Notes under the pieces: generated by a model
What the model saw: only the letters and a program-made list of their open reading frames with translations
Told to the model about the DNA's origin: nothing
Databases searched by the model: none
Translations under genes and position numbers: made by a program
From: an uncultured Cryomorphaceae bacterium
Lineage (GTDB): Bacteria; Bacteroidota; Bacteroidia; Flavobacteriales; Schleiferiaceae
DNA length: 12,636 nucleotides
NCBI GenBank assembly: GCA_937900215.1
Contig: CALCFH010000288.1
Span: 1-12,636 of the forward strand
Reading direction: 5' to 3'
Shown here: piece after piece, positions 1 to 6,402 of the stretch
Layout of the letters: each line of letters opens with the position of its first letter
Position numbering within the stretch: position 1 is the stretch's first letter

Positions 1-166
1 CGCCTCTTTCTTGCAACTCTTCAATATACAATTCAATAGCTTCTTTTGCCATTGATATAGCTTCGTCCACATCTTCGCCATAAGTGATACAGCCAGGCAA
101 TGCAGGAACAGAAACAGTAAAACCACCTTCGGTTTCTTTGTGTAAATGTATTTTGTATGTGTACAT
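1..166 (-). CDS. HicB-family antitoxin, partial (3' end off the left edge)
   Basis: Translating the minus strand from the ATG at 166 gives 55 residues beginning MYTYKIHLHKETEGGFTVSV, followed by PALPGC and a helical stretch (DEAISMAKEAIELYIEEL). The pattern GGFTVSVPALPGC-ITYG-(D/E)-DEA is the hallmark of the HicB/UPF0150 partial RNase H-like fold. In hicAB modules HicB neutralises the mRNA-cleaving toxin HicA. The C-terminal part and whatever follows are outside the window, so a DNA-binding tail and a hicA gene cannot be confirmed. The ATG lies one base after the stop of the upstream XRE gene (TAATATG), so the two are almost certainly cotranscribed and translationally coupled. No hicA lies upstream, where it is found in many hicAB operons; if present it must be downstream, beyond the edge. 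Orphan HicB proteins also exist. The family call is firm; toxin-antitoxin function is inference. Confidence 0.85.
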   Translation of the reverse strand, partial: MYTYKIHLHKETEGGFTVSVPALPGCITYGEDVDEAISMAKEAIELYIEELQERG

Positions 167-167
167 A

Positions 168-551
168 TTATTGAGCAATTAAAGTTTGTAAATTATCCTT
201 CATTCTTTTATTAGAAAGAGCCATATCAATCATTTTAAATAGAGCTTGCTGTTCATCCTTTGCCAAGGTATCAATCATTTTTATTTTTTGCATCAAAGGC
301 AAGTTCAATTCTTCTTCCAAGTCGTCTGACTTAAAAAATTCTGCAATAGATACCTCAAAAACCGAAGCCAGTTTTTCCAATGTAGAAATAGAGGGTTCAA
401 CTTTGCCATTCTCTATACGGCTGTATTGTCCTTGGGGTACACCTGAATCCGCACAGACTTCTTTTTGAGAAAGGTTCTTAACATCTCTCAAACGCCTGAT
501 ATTCTTTGCTATTAACTCAACTGTCTGTATCATATTCTCCAAATTATACAT
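168..551 (-). CDS. Cro/C1-type (XRE) helix-turn-helix transcriptional regulator
   Basis: A 127-residue cytoplasmic DNA-binding protein. Residues about 19-73 form an HTH_3 domain: NIRRLRDVKNLSQKEVCADSG, then QYSRIENGKVEPSISTLEKLASVF and EFF, matching the five-helix Cro/C1 fold with the recognition helix around residues 38-47. The remaining roughly 50 residues are a charged helical tail, probably for dimerisation, with no recognised domain. I chose the ATG at 551 over the TTG one codon upstream; Met7 is a further alternative. The stop is one base before the HicB start, making a regulator-antitoxin pair, and it probably represses its own operon through the inverted repeats around and upstream of its start. 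It could be a stand-alone XRE repressor or part of the antitoxin system. The fold is certain; the target is inferred. Confidence 0.9.
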   Translation of the reverse strand: MYNLENMIQTVELIAKNIRRLRDVKNLSQKEVCADSGVPQGQYSRIENGKVEPSISTLEKLASVFEVSIAEFFKSDDLEEELNLPLMQKIKMIDTLAKDEQQALFKMIDMALSNKRMKDNLQTLIAQ

Positions 552-658
552 CAAAATTAATATAATTGGCTTTTTGATGCAACTAAATGAAATTTGATTT
601 TATAATTATGCAGTTAAGTATATATTTAAAATCAAATTGAATATTCATTTTGATGCAA
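549..658. promoter_or_regulatory. repeat-rich divergent region, candidate XRE operators
   Basis: The sequence between the XRE gene and the primase fragment is very AT-rich and holds several matched repeats. TTTTGATGCAA occurs at 572-582 and again, identical, at 648-658. CATCAAAA at 549-556 is the inverted copy of TTTTGATG at 572-579, with a 15-base spacer, and it overlaps the XRE start codon. A separate perfect 12-base inverted repeat pairs AATTTGATTTTA (591-602) with TAAAATCAAATT (627-638) over a 24-base spacer. The shared core is T(T)TGAT. Repeats of this kind between divergent genes are typical autoregulatory operators for Cro/C1 proteins. That the neighbouring XRE protein binds them is inference; the repeats themselves are directly visible. 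Confidence 0.5.
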
Positions 659-672
659 AAAATAGTTTTACA

Positions 673-918
673 ATGGAAATAGCAGAAATCATCAAGTCTT
701 TAAGCATCCTCCAGGTTTTAGAGCATTACCACCTAAAACCCAACCGCAACAAAATGGTATGCTGTCCTTTCCACGATGATAAAAACCCAAGTAGGCAGGT
801 GTATGCAGAAACGAACACGGTATTTTGTTTTAGTGGCAATTGCAAAATGAACGGCAAAAAGATAGATGCGATACAGTTTATACAGGAGGTACCTGGTCGC
901 ATTTCCCGCACAGTTTGA
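673..918 (+). pseudogene. CHC2 zinc-finger DNA primase, 5' fragment
   Basis: The 81-residue frame from the ATG at 673 carries a CHC2-type zinc finger and little else. The ligands are C31 and H34 in CPFH, then C52 and C57 in the FCFSGNC segment, followed by GKKIDAIQFI. The C-X4-C spacing and the N-terminal SILQVLEHYHLKP segment resemble primases carried by Bacteroidetes mobilisable and integrative elements. Those enzymes normally continue for hundreds of residues into a Toprim catalytic domain. Here the homology ends near residue 71 (about base 888), and the last nine residues (VPGRISRTV) do not resemble a primase, so the gene appears cut by a recombination or deletion junction. It could still make a short zinc-finger peptide, but without Toprim it cannot be a working primase. 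A TTG at 637 could extend the N-terminus; the ATG better fits the domain edge. Confidence 0.75.
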
Positions 919-944
919 AAGTAAATAACGTATAACTTCAAAGA

Positions 945-1094
945 ATGAGAAAGAGTGCTGCCTCCACTTTACTCAAACACAAGAAATCTCTCCCAGCCAA
1001 ATCCGGCCGCCCTTCCCAGTACTTCCACTACAGCGCCTTCGGCGAAGTGCTTTTACAGCGCAACGCCAACTACGGCAGCTTCCAAACGAGCTAG
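945..1094 (+). pseudogene. RHS-repeat protein remnant (core fragment)
   Basis: A 49-codon open stretch from the ATG at 945 to the TAG at 1092 contains QYFHYSAFGEVLLQRNANYG. This is the YxYxxFGE motif that sits just before the conserved core end of RHS/YD-repeat proteins in Bacteroidetes, where it is normally followed by a YRFNGKELDxETGLYYYGARYY-type block. That block is absent: the frame stops right after GSFQTS. The stretch is visibly richer in G and C than its surroundings, with many third-position C codons (GCC, TAC, GGC, AAC), which points to a separate origin. RHS proteins are large secreted or cell-surface polymorphic toxins whose C-terminal ends are often shuffled, leaving such debris. 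It is almost certainly non-functional. A short peptide could in principle be translated, but nothing supports that. Confidence 0.6.
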
Positions 1095-1111
1095 GTTTTA
1101 GAAGATTTTGA

Positions 1112-1207
1112 AATCTGAAACCAACCGAGGGGAGTGAAGGAACAGCAAAGGTTAGCCTAGATACAATAAAAACGAACAATGAAAAGTTTATTCTAATAGT
1201 AAAATAA
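1112..1207 (+). pseudogene. short coding-like tail after the RHS remnant, frameshifted
   Basis: In a different plus-strand frame from the RHS fragment, 31 codons without an interruption read NLKPTEGSEGTAKVSLDTIK and then TNNEKFILIVK before a TAA. The composition looks like a genuine protein C-terminus, and it begins right after an in-frame TGA at 1109. It may be the decayed end of the same reading frame as the RHS fragment or of a second gene fused there. There is no start codon and no recognisable domain. From here to 1315, the end of the neighbouring membrane protein gene, I see no gene, hairpin or RNA. Confidence 0.3.
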
Positions 1208-1315
1208 GACACCTTAGTTAGCACTACTTTTTCCACTGTAGGCTCTATGGCACTTTACTCATTAAATCAGATCGACTCGTACTCAGAGGCTGCTAGACTT
1301 TCTGCTTTTCTAAAC

Positions 1316-1822
1316 TTAAACAGTCCCTTCTGCGGCTCCTTCTGAAGCTTCTGCTTCGTTGCCTTCTTCCTCTTCATCCTCTACGAAATCAGAAAGGTCA
1401 ATCTCAATGTCCGGTTGAAGTTCTTTTTTCTTGGCGCGTATGGCATCTTCTATAATATCCATTCCCGAAAGAAGATCCTCCATACTGGTTTTACCCATAG
1501 GACACTCAATAATGCCAGAGCCCAAAGAGCTGATTTCAATGCTTCTTTTGCGTGTTACATAGGAAGAGAAGAATAGGATTAAGCCTAGAAATACCACCCC
1601 ATAAACGAGGAAAGGAGGCATAGAAAGGGTTAGCAATACCAGTCCGACTAAAGTAACTGAAAAGCCCGCATAAAAGAACGCACTATTGTCTTTCTGCGTT
1701 ACAGAAATACATGAGACGTTTTCAATTAAAATACTGGCTGATTCCTTTTTGCTGATGAAACGAATCTTATCTGCATTCACATTCAGCGTTCCTTCTGCAT
1801 TAGACCATAAAACATCTTCCAT
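1316..1822 (-). CDS. small two-helix membrane protein with acidic C-terminal tail, function unknown
   Basis: A 168-residue protein I cannot place in a named family. Residues 1-45 are hydrophilic and beta-rich (TLNVNADKIRFISKK, then a segment ending ISVTQKDNS), resembling the first strands of a membrane-associated PH-like domain. Residues about 49-69 and 71-89 form two closely spaced transmembrane helices in a hairpin, followed by the positive RKR at 91-93. The soluble part continues to about 137. The last 30 residues are strongly acidic, with a DEEEEGNEAEASEG run, and probably disordered. Both termini are likely cytoplasmic by the positive-inside rule. It lies 98 bases downstream of trmN6 on the same strand, so it may have its own promoter. 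Start: ATG at 1822. Confidence 0.75.
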   Translation of the reverse strand: MEDVLWSNAEGTLNVNADKIRFISKKESASILIENVSCISVTQKDNSAFFYAGFSVTLVGLVLLTLSMPPFLVYGVVFLGLILFFSSYVTRKRSIEISSLGSGIIECPMGKTSMEDLLSGMDIIEDAIRAKKKELQPDIEIDLSDFVEDEEEEGNEAEASEGAAEGTV

Positions 1823-1885
1823 AACCGGTGGCGTATTAAATTCTCAATTCGAGGGTTAAATATACAATTCCGTTTTCCATAACCG
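1817..1885. repeat. 11-base direct repeat around the start of the membrane protein gene
   Basis: TTCCATAACCG occurs at 1817-1827 and again at 1875-1885. On the minus strand each copy reads CGGTTATGGAA, and the downstream copy contains the actual start codon of the membrane protein. The upstream copy is followed by a 14-codon frame (MENGIVYLTLELRI) that ends before the real start. It may be a small tandem duplication of the gene start or chance. Confidence 0.35.
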
Positions 1886-1920
1886 CCATAAGAATATGCG
1901 ACTTATTAACGAGTAAGTGA

Positions 1921-2637
1921 CTATTTAACAGACAATAAAAAGTCTTTGCACAGCGCACTATACTCATCTGAAAAAGAACCATTGGAGCTGAGAATGCTCC
2001 ATTGATCTTCACTTTTAGTCTCCTCCTTTCCATATTCCAACAGTAGCAGAGATGGATTTGAATGGGGTCTATGCGATACAGCCAGCTTCCGATTTAGTTG
2101 GAAGGATGAAAACACAACAGGCAAGGCATTTTTCTGAGCCTTTAAATGTTTGTTCGAAAGTACAAGCGCTATTTTTCCATCCTCTTGATTTACCAATTCC
2201 TCCATCTTTTCAAACCATTTGATTTGATCTTCAGAAGAAATGTGTTTGGCCGATACTTTTTGTGGATTGGAAGAGGGAAGGGCAGAGGCAAAGTAGGGCG
2301 GATTGCTCACCACCAAATCATAGGGTTCTGTATTTTTCCAATCGAGTACATCGGCATGAATGCATTGAATGCGATCTGCAAAAGGAGAACGAGCGATATT
2401 GGCGTGGCATTCTTGAACTGCAGCTTCATTGCGCTCTAGGAGATGTACTTGGGCCTTAGGGAAGCGCTGAGCTAAAAGGAAACCAATGACTCCCGTACCT
2501 GAGCCAAGGTCTAGAATGCGTTTAATATTGGGATCAGACCCAGCCCACGAACCCAATAAGACGGCATCGGTGCCAATCTTATATCCTTCGCCATGCAAAA
2601 GATCAAATTGCTTAAATCGAAAAAGCTCTGAAGGCAT
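1921..2637 (-). CDS. trmN6: tRNA1(Val) (adenine(37)-N6)-methyltransferase
   Basis: This 238-residue class I S-adenosylmethionine-dependent methyltransferase is of the TrmN6/YfiC family, which methylates N6 of adenine 37 next to the anticodon of tRNA1(Val). The N-terminal FRFKQFDLLHG and KIGTDAVLLG (20-29) are typical of the family. Motif I is LDLGSGTGVIG at 42-52 for the cofactor, E68 is the acidic ribose-binding residue, and the catalytic motif NPPYF is at 112-116. Length is usual for the family. Its ATG shares one base with the rimM stop (TAATG), so translation is coupled to another RNA-processing factor. The C-terminal 40 residues are less conserved. A related N6-adenine methyltransferase with a different RNA target is possible, but the family assignment is secure. 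Confidence 0.9.
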   Translation of the reverse strand: MPSELFRFKQFDLLHGEGYKIGTDAVLLGSWAGSDPNIKRILDLGSGTGVIGFLLAQRFPKAQVHLLERNEAAVQECHANIARSPFADRIQCIHADVLDWKNTEPYDLVVSNPPYFASALPSSNPQKVSAKHISSEDQIKWFEKMEELVNQEDGKIALVLSNKHLKAQKNALPVVFSSFQLNRKLAVSHRPHSNPSLLLLEYGKEETKSEDQWSILSSNGSFSDEYSALCKDFLLSVK

Positions 2638-3155
2638 TAGTCGAAGACCTCCAACAAACCTTCTGGCAGATTGAAATGAAGGGATTGGCTCTCGCGGTCT
2701 ACCTTAATTAAGAAGGCATCTACCATAGGAATATACAGTAGTTTTCCTTCCTTTTCTATTTCATATAATGGCTGCGGATCTCTATCTAAAACATTCTTAA
2801 TCAGTCCTATTTCACCCGAATTCTGATCTATTGCTTTAAACCCGATGATCTCATGGTAATAAAAGGAGTTTCCTTCTAATTTGGGCAAAAGACTAAGGGG
2901 CAAGAAGAGGGAAGTACCTATCCATTTACGCGCTGCTTCCTCTGTGTCTACCTCTTCCAACTTCACCTTAAAAGAACCTCTATGGGTAAGCTCTAAGGAC
3001 TCCGTAAATAAGGGTACATAGCTGCCATTCTCTTCGGTAAAGAGCACTGTTTGGTCTGAGAAATTCTCAGGATGATCAGCATCGGTCATGAGAATCAAAT
3101 GCCCTTTTAGACCTACTGTCTTGCTGAAATAGCCTAATTCGAAATAGTCTGACAT
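2637..3155 (-). CDS. rimM: ribosome maturation factor RimM
   Basis: RimM binds ribosomal protein S19 and helps the 30S head domain and 16S rRNA mature. The 172-residue protein has the two expected parts. The N-terminal RimM barrel opens with YFELGYFSKTVGLKGHL (residues 4-20, the family's G-x-K-x-x-GLKG signature). A C-terminal PRC barrel starts near FYYHEIIGF and ends with LHFNLPEGLLEVFD, which carries the EGLL ending typical of RimM. In many bacteria rimM follows rpsP; here it is six bases after an acyl-CoA carboxylase gene and one base overlapped with trmN6, so it is expressed from the same transcript as an unrelated metabolic gene. The start is the only ATG that keeps the whole first barrel. 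Confidence 0.93.
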   Translation of the reverse strand: MSDYFELGYFSKTVGLKGHLILMTDADHPENFSDQTVLFTEENGSYVPLFTESLELTHRGSFKVKLEEVDTEEAARKWIGTSLFLPLSLLPKLEGNSFYYHEIIGFKAIDQNSGEIGLIKNVLDRDPQPLYEIEKEGKLLYIPMVDAFLIKVDRESQSLHFNLPEGLLEVFD

Positions 3156-3161
3156 GGATTT

Positions 3162-4799
3162 CTAGGATTGAATGATACCCGGATTATAGGCCGGAATATC
3201 GTATTGATTGTTCGCCATTTCAATTCCCATGCTGATCCATTTTCTAGTCTCTAAAGGATCGATGATGGCATCCACCCAAAGACGAGAAGCCGCATAATAG
3301 GGAGATGTTTGCTCTGCATAGCGCTTGGTAATGCGGTCGAGCAGTTCTTTTTCTGCTTCAGGGGTAATAATTTCACCTTTCGCCTTGAGGCTAGCTTGTT
3401 CAATTTGCAAAAGAACTTTGGCCGCTTGAGCCCCACCCATAACTGCTAGTTGAGCCGTTGGCCAGGCTACAATAAGTCTAGGATCGTAGGCCTTTCCACA
3501 CATGGCATAATTGCCTGCGCCATAAGAGTTACCCATAATTACCGTAAACTTAGGCACCACCGAATTGCTCATGGCATTTACCATTTTAGCGCCATCCTTA
3601 ATAATACCTCCTTGTTCAGATCTACTTCCTACCATAAATCCGCTAACATCTTGTAAAAAGACCAATGGAATGCGTTTCTGATTGCAATTGGCAATAAATC
3701 GGGCGGCTTTATCGGCAGAATCAGAATAAATAACTCCACCAAATTGCATTTCGCCTTTCTTATTTTTAATCACCTCTCTATTGTTGGCCACAATTCCAAC
3801 AGCCCATCCATCTATACGCGCATAACCGCAGAGAATGGTTTTTCCATAGCCCTCTTTGTATTGATCGAATTCGCTATGGTCTACCAAGCGTTCGATAATG
3901 TCTAAGGTTCTAAATGGTTTAGATCGATCCTCTGGCATAATGCCATAAATCTCTTTTTCATCTTTTTCAGGCATCGCACTTTCGGCCCTGTCGAAGCCCG
4001 CTTTAGGGAAAGCACCAATTTTATCTACAATGCGCTGAATTTTTTCCAGTGCATCTTGGTCGTTGGCCGCCTTATAATCTGTTACACCTGAAATCTCGCA
4101 ATGTGTTGTTGCTCCTCCAAGGGTTTCATTGTCTATATCTTCTCCAATAGCGGCCTTCACCAAATAGGAGCCGGCTAAGAAAATGCTTCCTGTTTTATCT
4201 ACAATCATGGCCTCATCGCTCATAATAGGCAAATAGGCTCCTCCAGCTACACAACTTCCCATAATGGCAGAAATCTGCGTAATGCCTTTGCTTGAAAGGA
4301 TGGCGTTGTTTCTGAAAATCCGACCAAAGTTCTCTTTGTCTGGGAAGATTTCGTCTTGCATGGGCAAGAAAACACCGGCAGAATCAACTAAATAAATAAT
4401 AGGCAATCGGTTTTCAAGGGCAATCTCTTGAGCCCTTAAGTTCTTTTTACCCGTAATCGGAAACCAAGCGCCGGCCTTTACTGTGGCGTCGTTGGCAACT
4501 ACAATAACCATTTTAGATTGCACATAACCCAAGACTACAATTACGCCACCCGCAGGACAACCGCCGTGCTCTGCATACATGCCTTCGCCAGCAAAAGCGC
4601 CTATTTCAATCTGAGGGCGATCCTTATCCAATAGGAAAGCTACTCTTTCACGAGCAGTCAGCTTTCCTTGAGCATGTTGTTTTTCAATGCGTTTTTTGCC
4701 TCCACCCAGAGATATGGTCTGAAGCCGGCTTCGCATTTCAGCCATTAAAAGCTTGATCTGATCTTCGTTGCGGTTGAATTCTAAGTCTTGCTTGGTCAT
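3162..4799 (-). CDS. acyl-CoA carboxylase, carboxyltransferase (beta) subunit
   Basis: This 545-residue carboxyltransferase moves CO2 from biotin to an acyl-CoA. It is closest by motif pattern to methylcrotonyl-CoA carboxylase beta and related propionyl/geranyl-CoA types. Two crotonase-like halves are visible. The N-half has GGGKKRIEKQHAQGKLTARE (32-51), CPAGGV (81-86) and the oxyanion-hole segment GSCVAGGAYLP (181-191). The C-half has QDVSGFMVG (383-391), MGNSYGAGNYAMCG (422-435) and VMGGAQAA (453-460). EIFPDKENFGRIFRNNA and the GGA-THCEISGVTD segment resemble MccB. Translation from the ATG at 4799 matches the usual length; an upstream ATG at 4856 would add 19 residues overlapping the preceding gene and is less likely. 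The start is one base after the stop of the SH3 protein gene. No biotin carboxylase or carrier subunit lies here, so the partner must be encoded elsewhere. The substrate is not settled by sequence. Confidence 0.92.
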   Translation of the reverse strand: MTKQDLEFNRNEDQIKLLMAEMRSRLQTISLGGGKKRIEKQHAQGKLTARERVAFLLDKDRPQIEIGAFAGEGMYAEHGGCPAGGVIVVLGYVQSKMVIVVANDATVKAGAWFPITGKKNLRAQEIALENRLPIIYLVDSAGVFLPMQDEIFPDKENFGRIFRNNAILSSKGITQISAIMGSCVAGGAYLPIMSDEAMIVDKTGSIFLAGSYLVKAAIGEDIDNETLGGATTHCEISGVTDYKAANDQDALEKIQRIVDKIGAFPKAGFDRAESAMPEKDEKEIYGIMPEDRSKPFRTLDIIERLVDHSEFDQYKEGYGKTILCGYARIDGWAVGIVANNREVIKNKKGEMQFGGVIYSDSADKAARFIANCNQKRIPLVFLQDVSGFMVGSRSEQGGIIKDGAKMVNAMSNSVVPKFTVIMGNSYGAGNYAMCGKAYDPRLIVAWPTAQLAVMGGAQAAKVLLQIEQASLKAKGEIITPEAEKELLDRITKRYAEQTSPYYAASRLWVDAIIDPLETRKWISMGIEMANNQYDIPAYNPGIIQS

Positions 4800-4800
4800 A

Positions 4801-5865
4801 TTATTTACAGGGGGATAAGGTCCACGTATCTGAAACTTTCCAAATAGATGAACCATTGATGTCGCTAATTAACAAAGTAAATACAGATAATTCCATTGAG
4901 CGCGCTGCCCAAAGAATATCTACAATCTCGTCGCCATTGATATCTCCTACCCAAATGGCTTTTGGCAAGCCACAGCTGCCGACTAAGTCCAACATGGGGG
5001 CTATGTTTTGACTTCTGCTTTCACCTCCAATCTGACTGCTACCAATAAGTTGATAGCCTTCTATTTCAGGACAATCACCCAAGGCAATTACATTTCCAAG
5101 GGCACTCATCTCAACATTTTTCAATGATCCATTGACAGCAAATCGTTCTTTCTGACCTGGAAAAAAAGAAATTGGATTGTCAGGACCTCTCAACGAAGCC
5201 GCTTTCACCGCATTGATATCTAGGCTATTTTCTGAACCCAATAAGAATACCGATTTGGTTGGATTGTTGGTTTGAATATCAAATTCCAATGACTCACTCA
5301 ATTTTTGTTCGCTTAGAATCACCTGAATCTTAACCTTTTCAATATTCATGGCCGATTGAAGTTCCTCTTGCATATAAAAGGCGTACCAGTTAATGCCTGG
5401 ATTGATTTTATTGGCATCGCCACAATAATTGTAGGCCTCAGTAAGCACTTTAAATTGCGTAGGGTACTGAATTAGCCTGATGGGCTCTTCCTTTTCAATA
5501 ACTGCTTTTAGAGAATCAGAGGAAATAGGAGTAGGACTGAGCACTGCTTCTTTGGCAGTCACCGCTTCCAAATAACCATCGAACATAAATCCTTCAAATT
5601 CTTTGTAGACAACGAAAGTCCAATGACCCATTTGGTCATCCACCTTAAGCTCTCCATATTTTTCCTTGCAAGCCATCACCAAGCTATCGAAAGGAACCGT
5701 TGTGACTACTTTGCCCGATATTTTGGGTGGGCTGCGCATACGGAGTCCGGAGGGAGCCGTGATTTGCTTTAATTCAGAAGTCTCACAAGGGGTTTGAGCC
5801 CAAGAGATCGAAGGGGAGAGGACAAGAAAAGGGAGCAGTAGAGGGAGGAGATGTTTCCAATTCAT
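4801..5865 (-). CDS. secreted SH3-domain protein with C-terminal FG-GAP-like DINGD motif
   Basis: A 354-residue exported protein of unknown function. Residues 1-24 are a clear signal peptide (basic WK, a leucine-rich core, SWAQ just before the likely cleavage site). Residues about 35-102 form a bacterial SH3-like domain (APSGLRMRSPPKISGKVV, then WTFVVYKEFEGFMFDGYLE), a fold that often binds peptidoglycan or peptides. The middle (about 120-290) has no recognised domain. Near the C-terminus GDINGDEIVDILWA (307-320) matches the calcium-binding DxNxDxxxD pattern of FG-GAP/VCBS or dockerin-like loops, followed by a weaker second DING. Several cysteines may form disulfides in the periplasm. It heads the tight group with the carboxylase, rimM and trmN6, yet its location outside the cytoplasm suggests no direct partnership. 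Confidence 0.8.
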   Translation of the reverse strand: MNWKHLLPLLLPFLVLSPSISWAQTPCETSELKQITAPSGLRMRSPPKISGKVVTTVPFDSLVMACKEKYGELKVDDQMGHWTFVVYKEFEGFMFDGYLEAVTAKEAVLSPTPISSDSLKAVIEKEEPIRLIQYPTQFKVLTEAYNYCGDANKINPGINWYAFYMQEELQSAMNIEKVKIQVILSEQKLSESLEFDIQTNNPTKSVFLLGSENSLDINAVKAASLRGPDNPISFFPGQKERFAVNGSLKNVEMSALGNVIALGDCPEIEGYQLIGSSQIGGESRSQNIAPMLDLVGSCGLPKAIWVGDINGDEIVDILWAARSMELSVFTLLISDINGSSIWKVSDTWTLSPCK

Positions 5866-5915
5866 AGAAGAGGGGGAGCGAAAGATTAATCTACTTAACT
5901 AAAGTGCGAAAATAA

Positions 5916-5942
5916 GAAAGCCACGCTTGCGGCGTGGCTTTC
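5916..5942 (-). terminator. Rho-independent terminator after rplT
   Basis: A perfect 11-base stem pairs GAAAGCCACGC (5916-5926) with GCGTGGCTTTC (5932-5942) around a five-base loop. Read on the minus strand the stem is followed by TTATTTTC, a fair U-tract, so it ends the thrS-infC-rpmI-rplT transcript about 25 bases after the rplT stop. It also separates that operon from the SH3 protein gene, which starts 50 bases further on. Confidence 0.85.
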
Positions 5943-5968
5943 TCTAGTCCAAAACGTCTTGTTTATAC

Positions 5969-6313
5969 TTATTTTATCTTATCAACTACGCTTTTGAACG
6001 CATCGGGATGGTTCATAGCGAGATCAGCTAATACTTTGCGATTGAGTTCAATTCCTCCTTTTTTAATGTTACCCATAAAAACGGAGTAAGACATTCCGTG
6101 CTCACGTGCACCGGCGTTGATACGCTGAATCCACAGAGCTCTGAAAGATCTCTTTTTGTTCTTTCTATCGCGATAGGCATAAGTTAAACCTTTTTCTATC
6201 GAGTTTTTTGCAACGGACCAAACGTTCTTACGACGTCCAAAGGATCCCTTGGCTAGTTTCATAAACTTCTTGCGACGGGCGCGAGAAGCTACTGCATTTA
6301 CACTTCTTGGCAT
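5969..6313 (-). CDS. rplT: 50S ribosomal protein L20
   Basis: L20 binds 23S rRNA and is needed early in large-subunit assembly; in some bacteria it also represses its own operon. The 114-residue sequence is canonical: MPRSVNAVASRARRKKFMKL at the start, then AKGSFGRRKN, the YAYRDRKNKKRSFRALWIQR block, INAGAREHGMSYS and the LNRKVLADLA tail with a short lysine-ending C-terminus. The first roughly 60 residues form the long basic helix that threads into rRNA. It lies 89 bases after rpmI and is the last gene before the hairpin terminator. The start is unambiguous. Confidence 0.98.
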   Translation of the reverse strand: MPRSVNAVASRARRKKFMKLAKGSFGRRKNVWSVAKNSIEKGLTYAYRDRKNKKRSFRALWIQRINAGAREHGMSYSVFMGNIKKGGIELNRKVLADLAMNHPDAFKSVVDKIK

Positions 6314-6402
6314 TTCTTTTCTTTTTTTTGAGCGAGGCGCTGCAATTAAGCAAACTTGTAAGGCACTCGATCAGGGTTATACATTTAGAACCAATAATAG
6401 AA

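Noticed and set aside
889..918. VPGRISRTV tail of the primase fragment as part of a real protein
   Set aside because: It does not resemble any primase continuation and ends at once; it is best read as sequence past a breakpoint.
973..1236. 87-residue minus-strand frame opposite the RHS remnant
   Set aside because: It is antisense to the RHS-like frame, has no domain, and its serine/arginine-rich composition is what the complement of that stretch produces.
1836..2033. 65-residue minus-strand frame overlapping the end of trmN6
   Set aside because: It mostly overlaps trmN6 in another frame, and its protein shows no recognisable domain; only its last 14 codons lie in the gap.
6314..6402. L20-type autoregulatory leader between rpmI and rplT
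   Set aside because: The spacer is long enough, but I could not find a stem matching the known L20-binding leaders.
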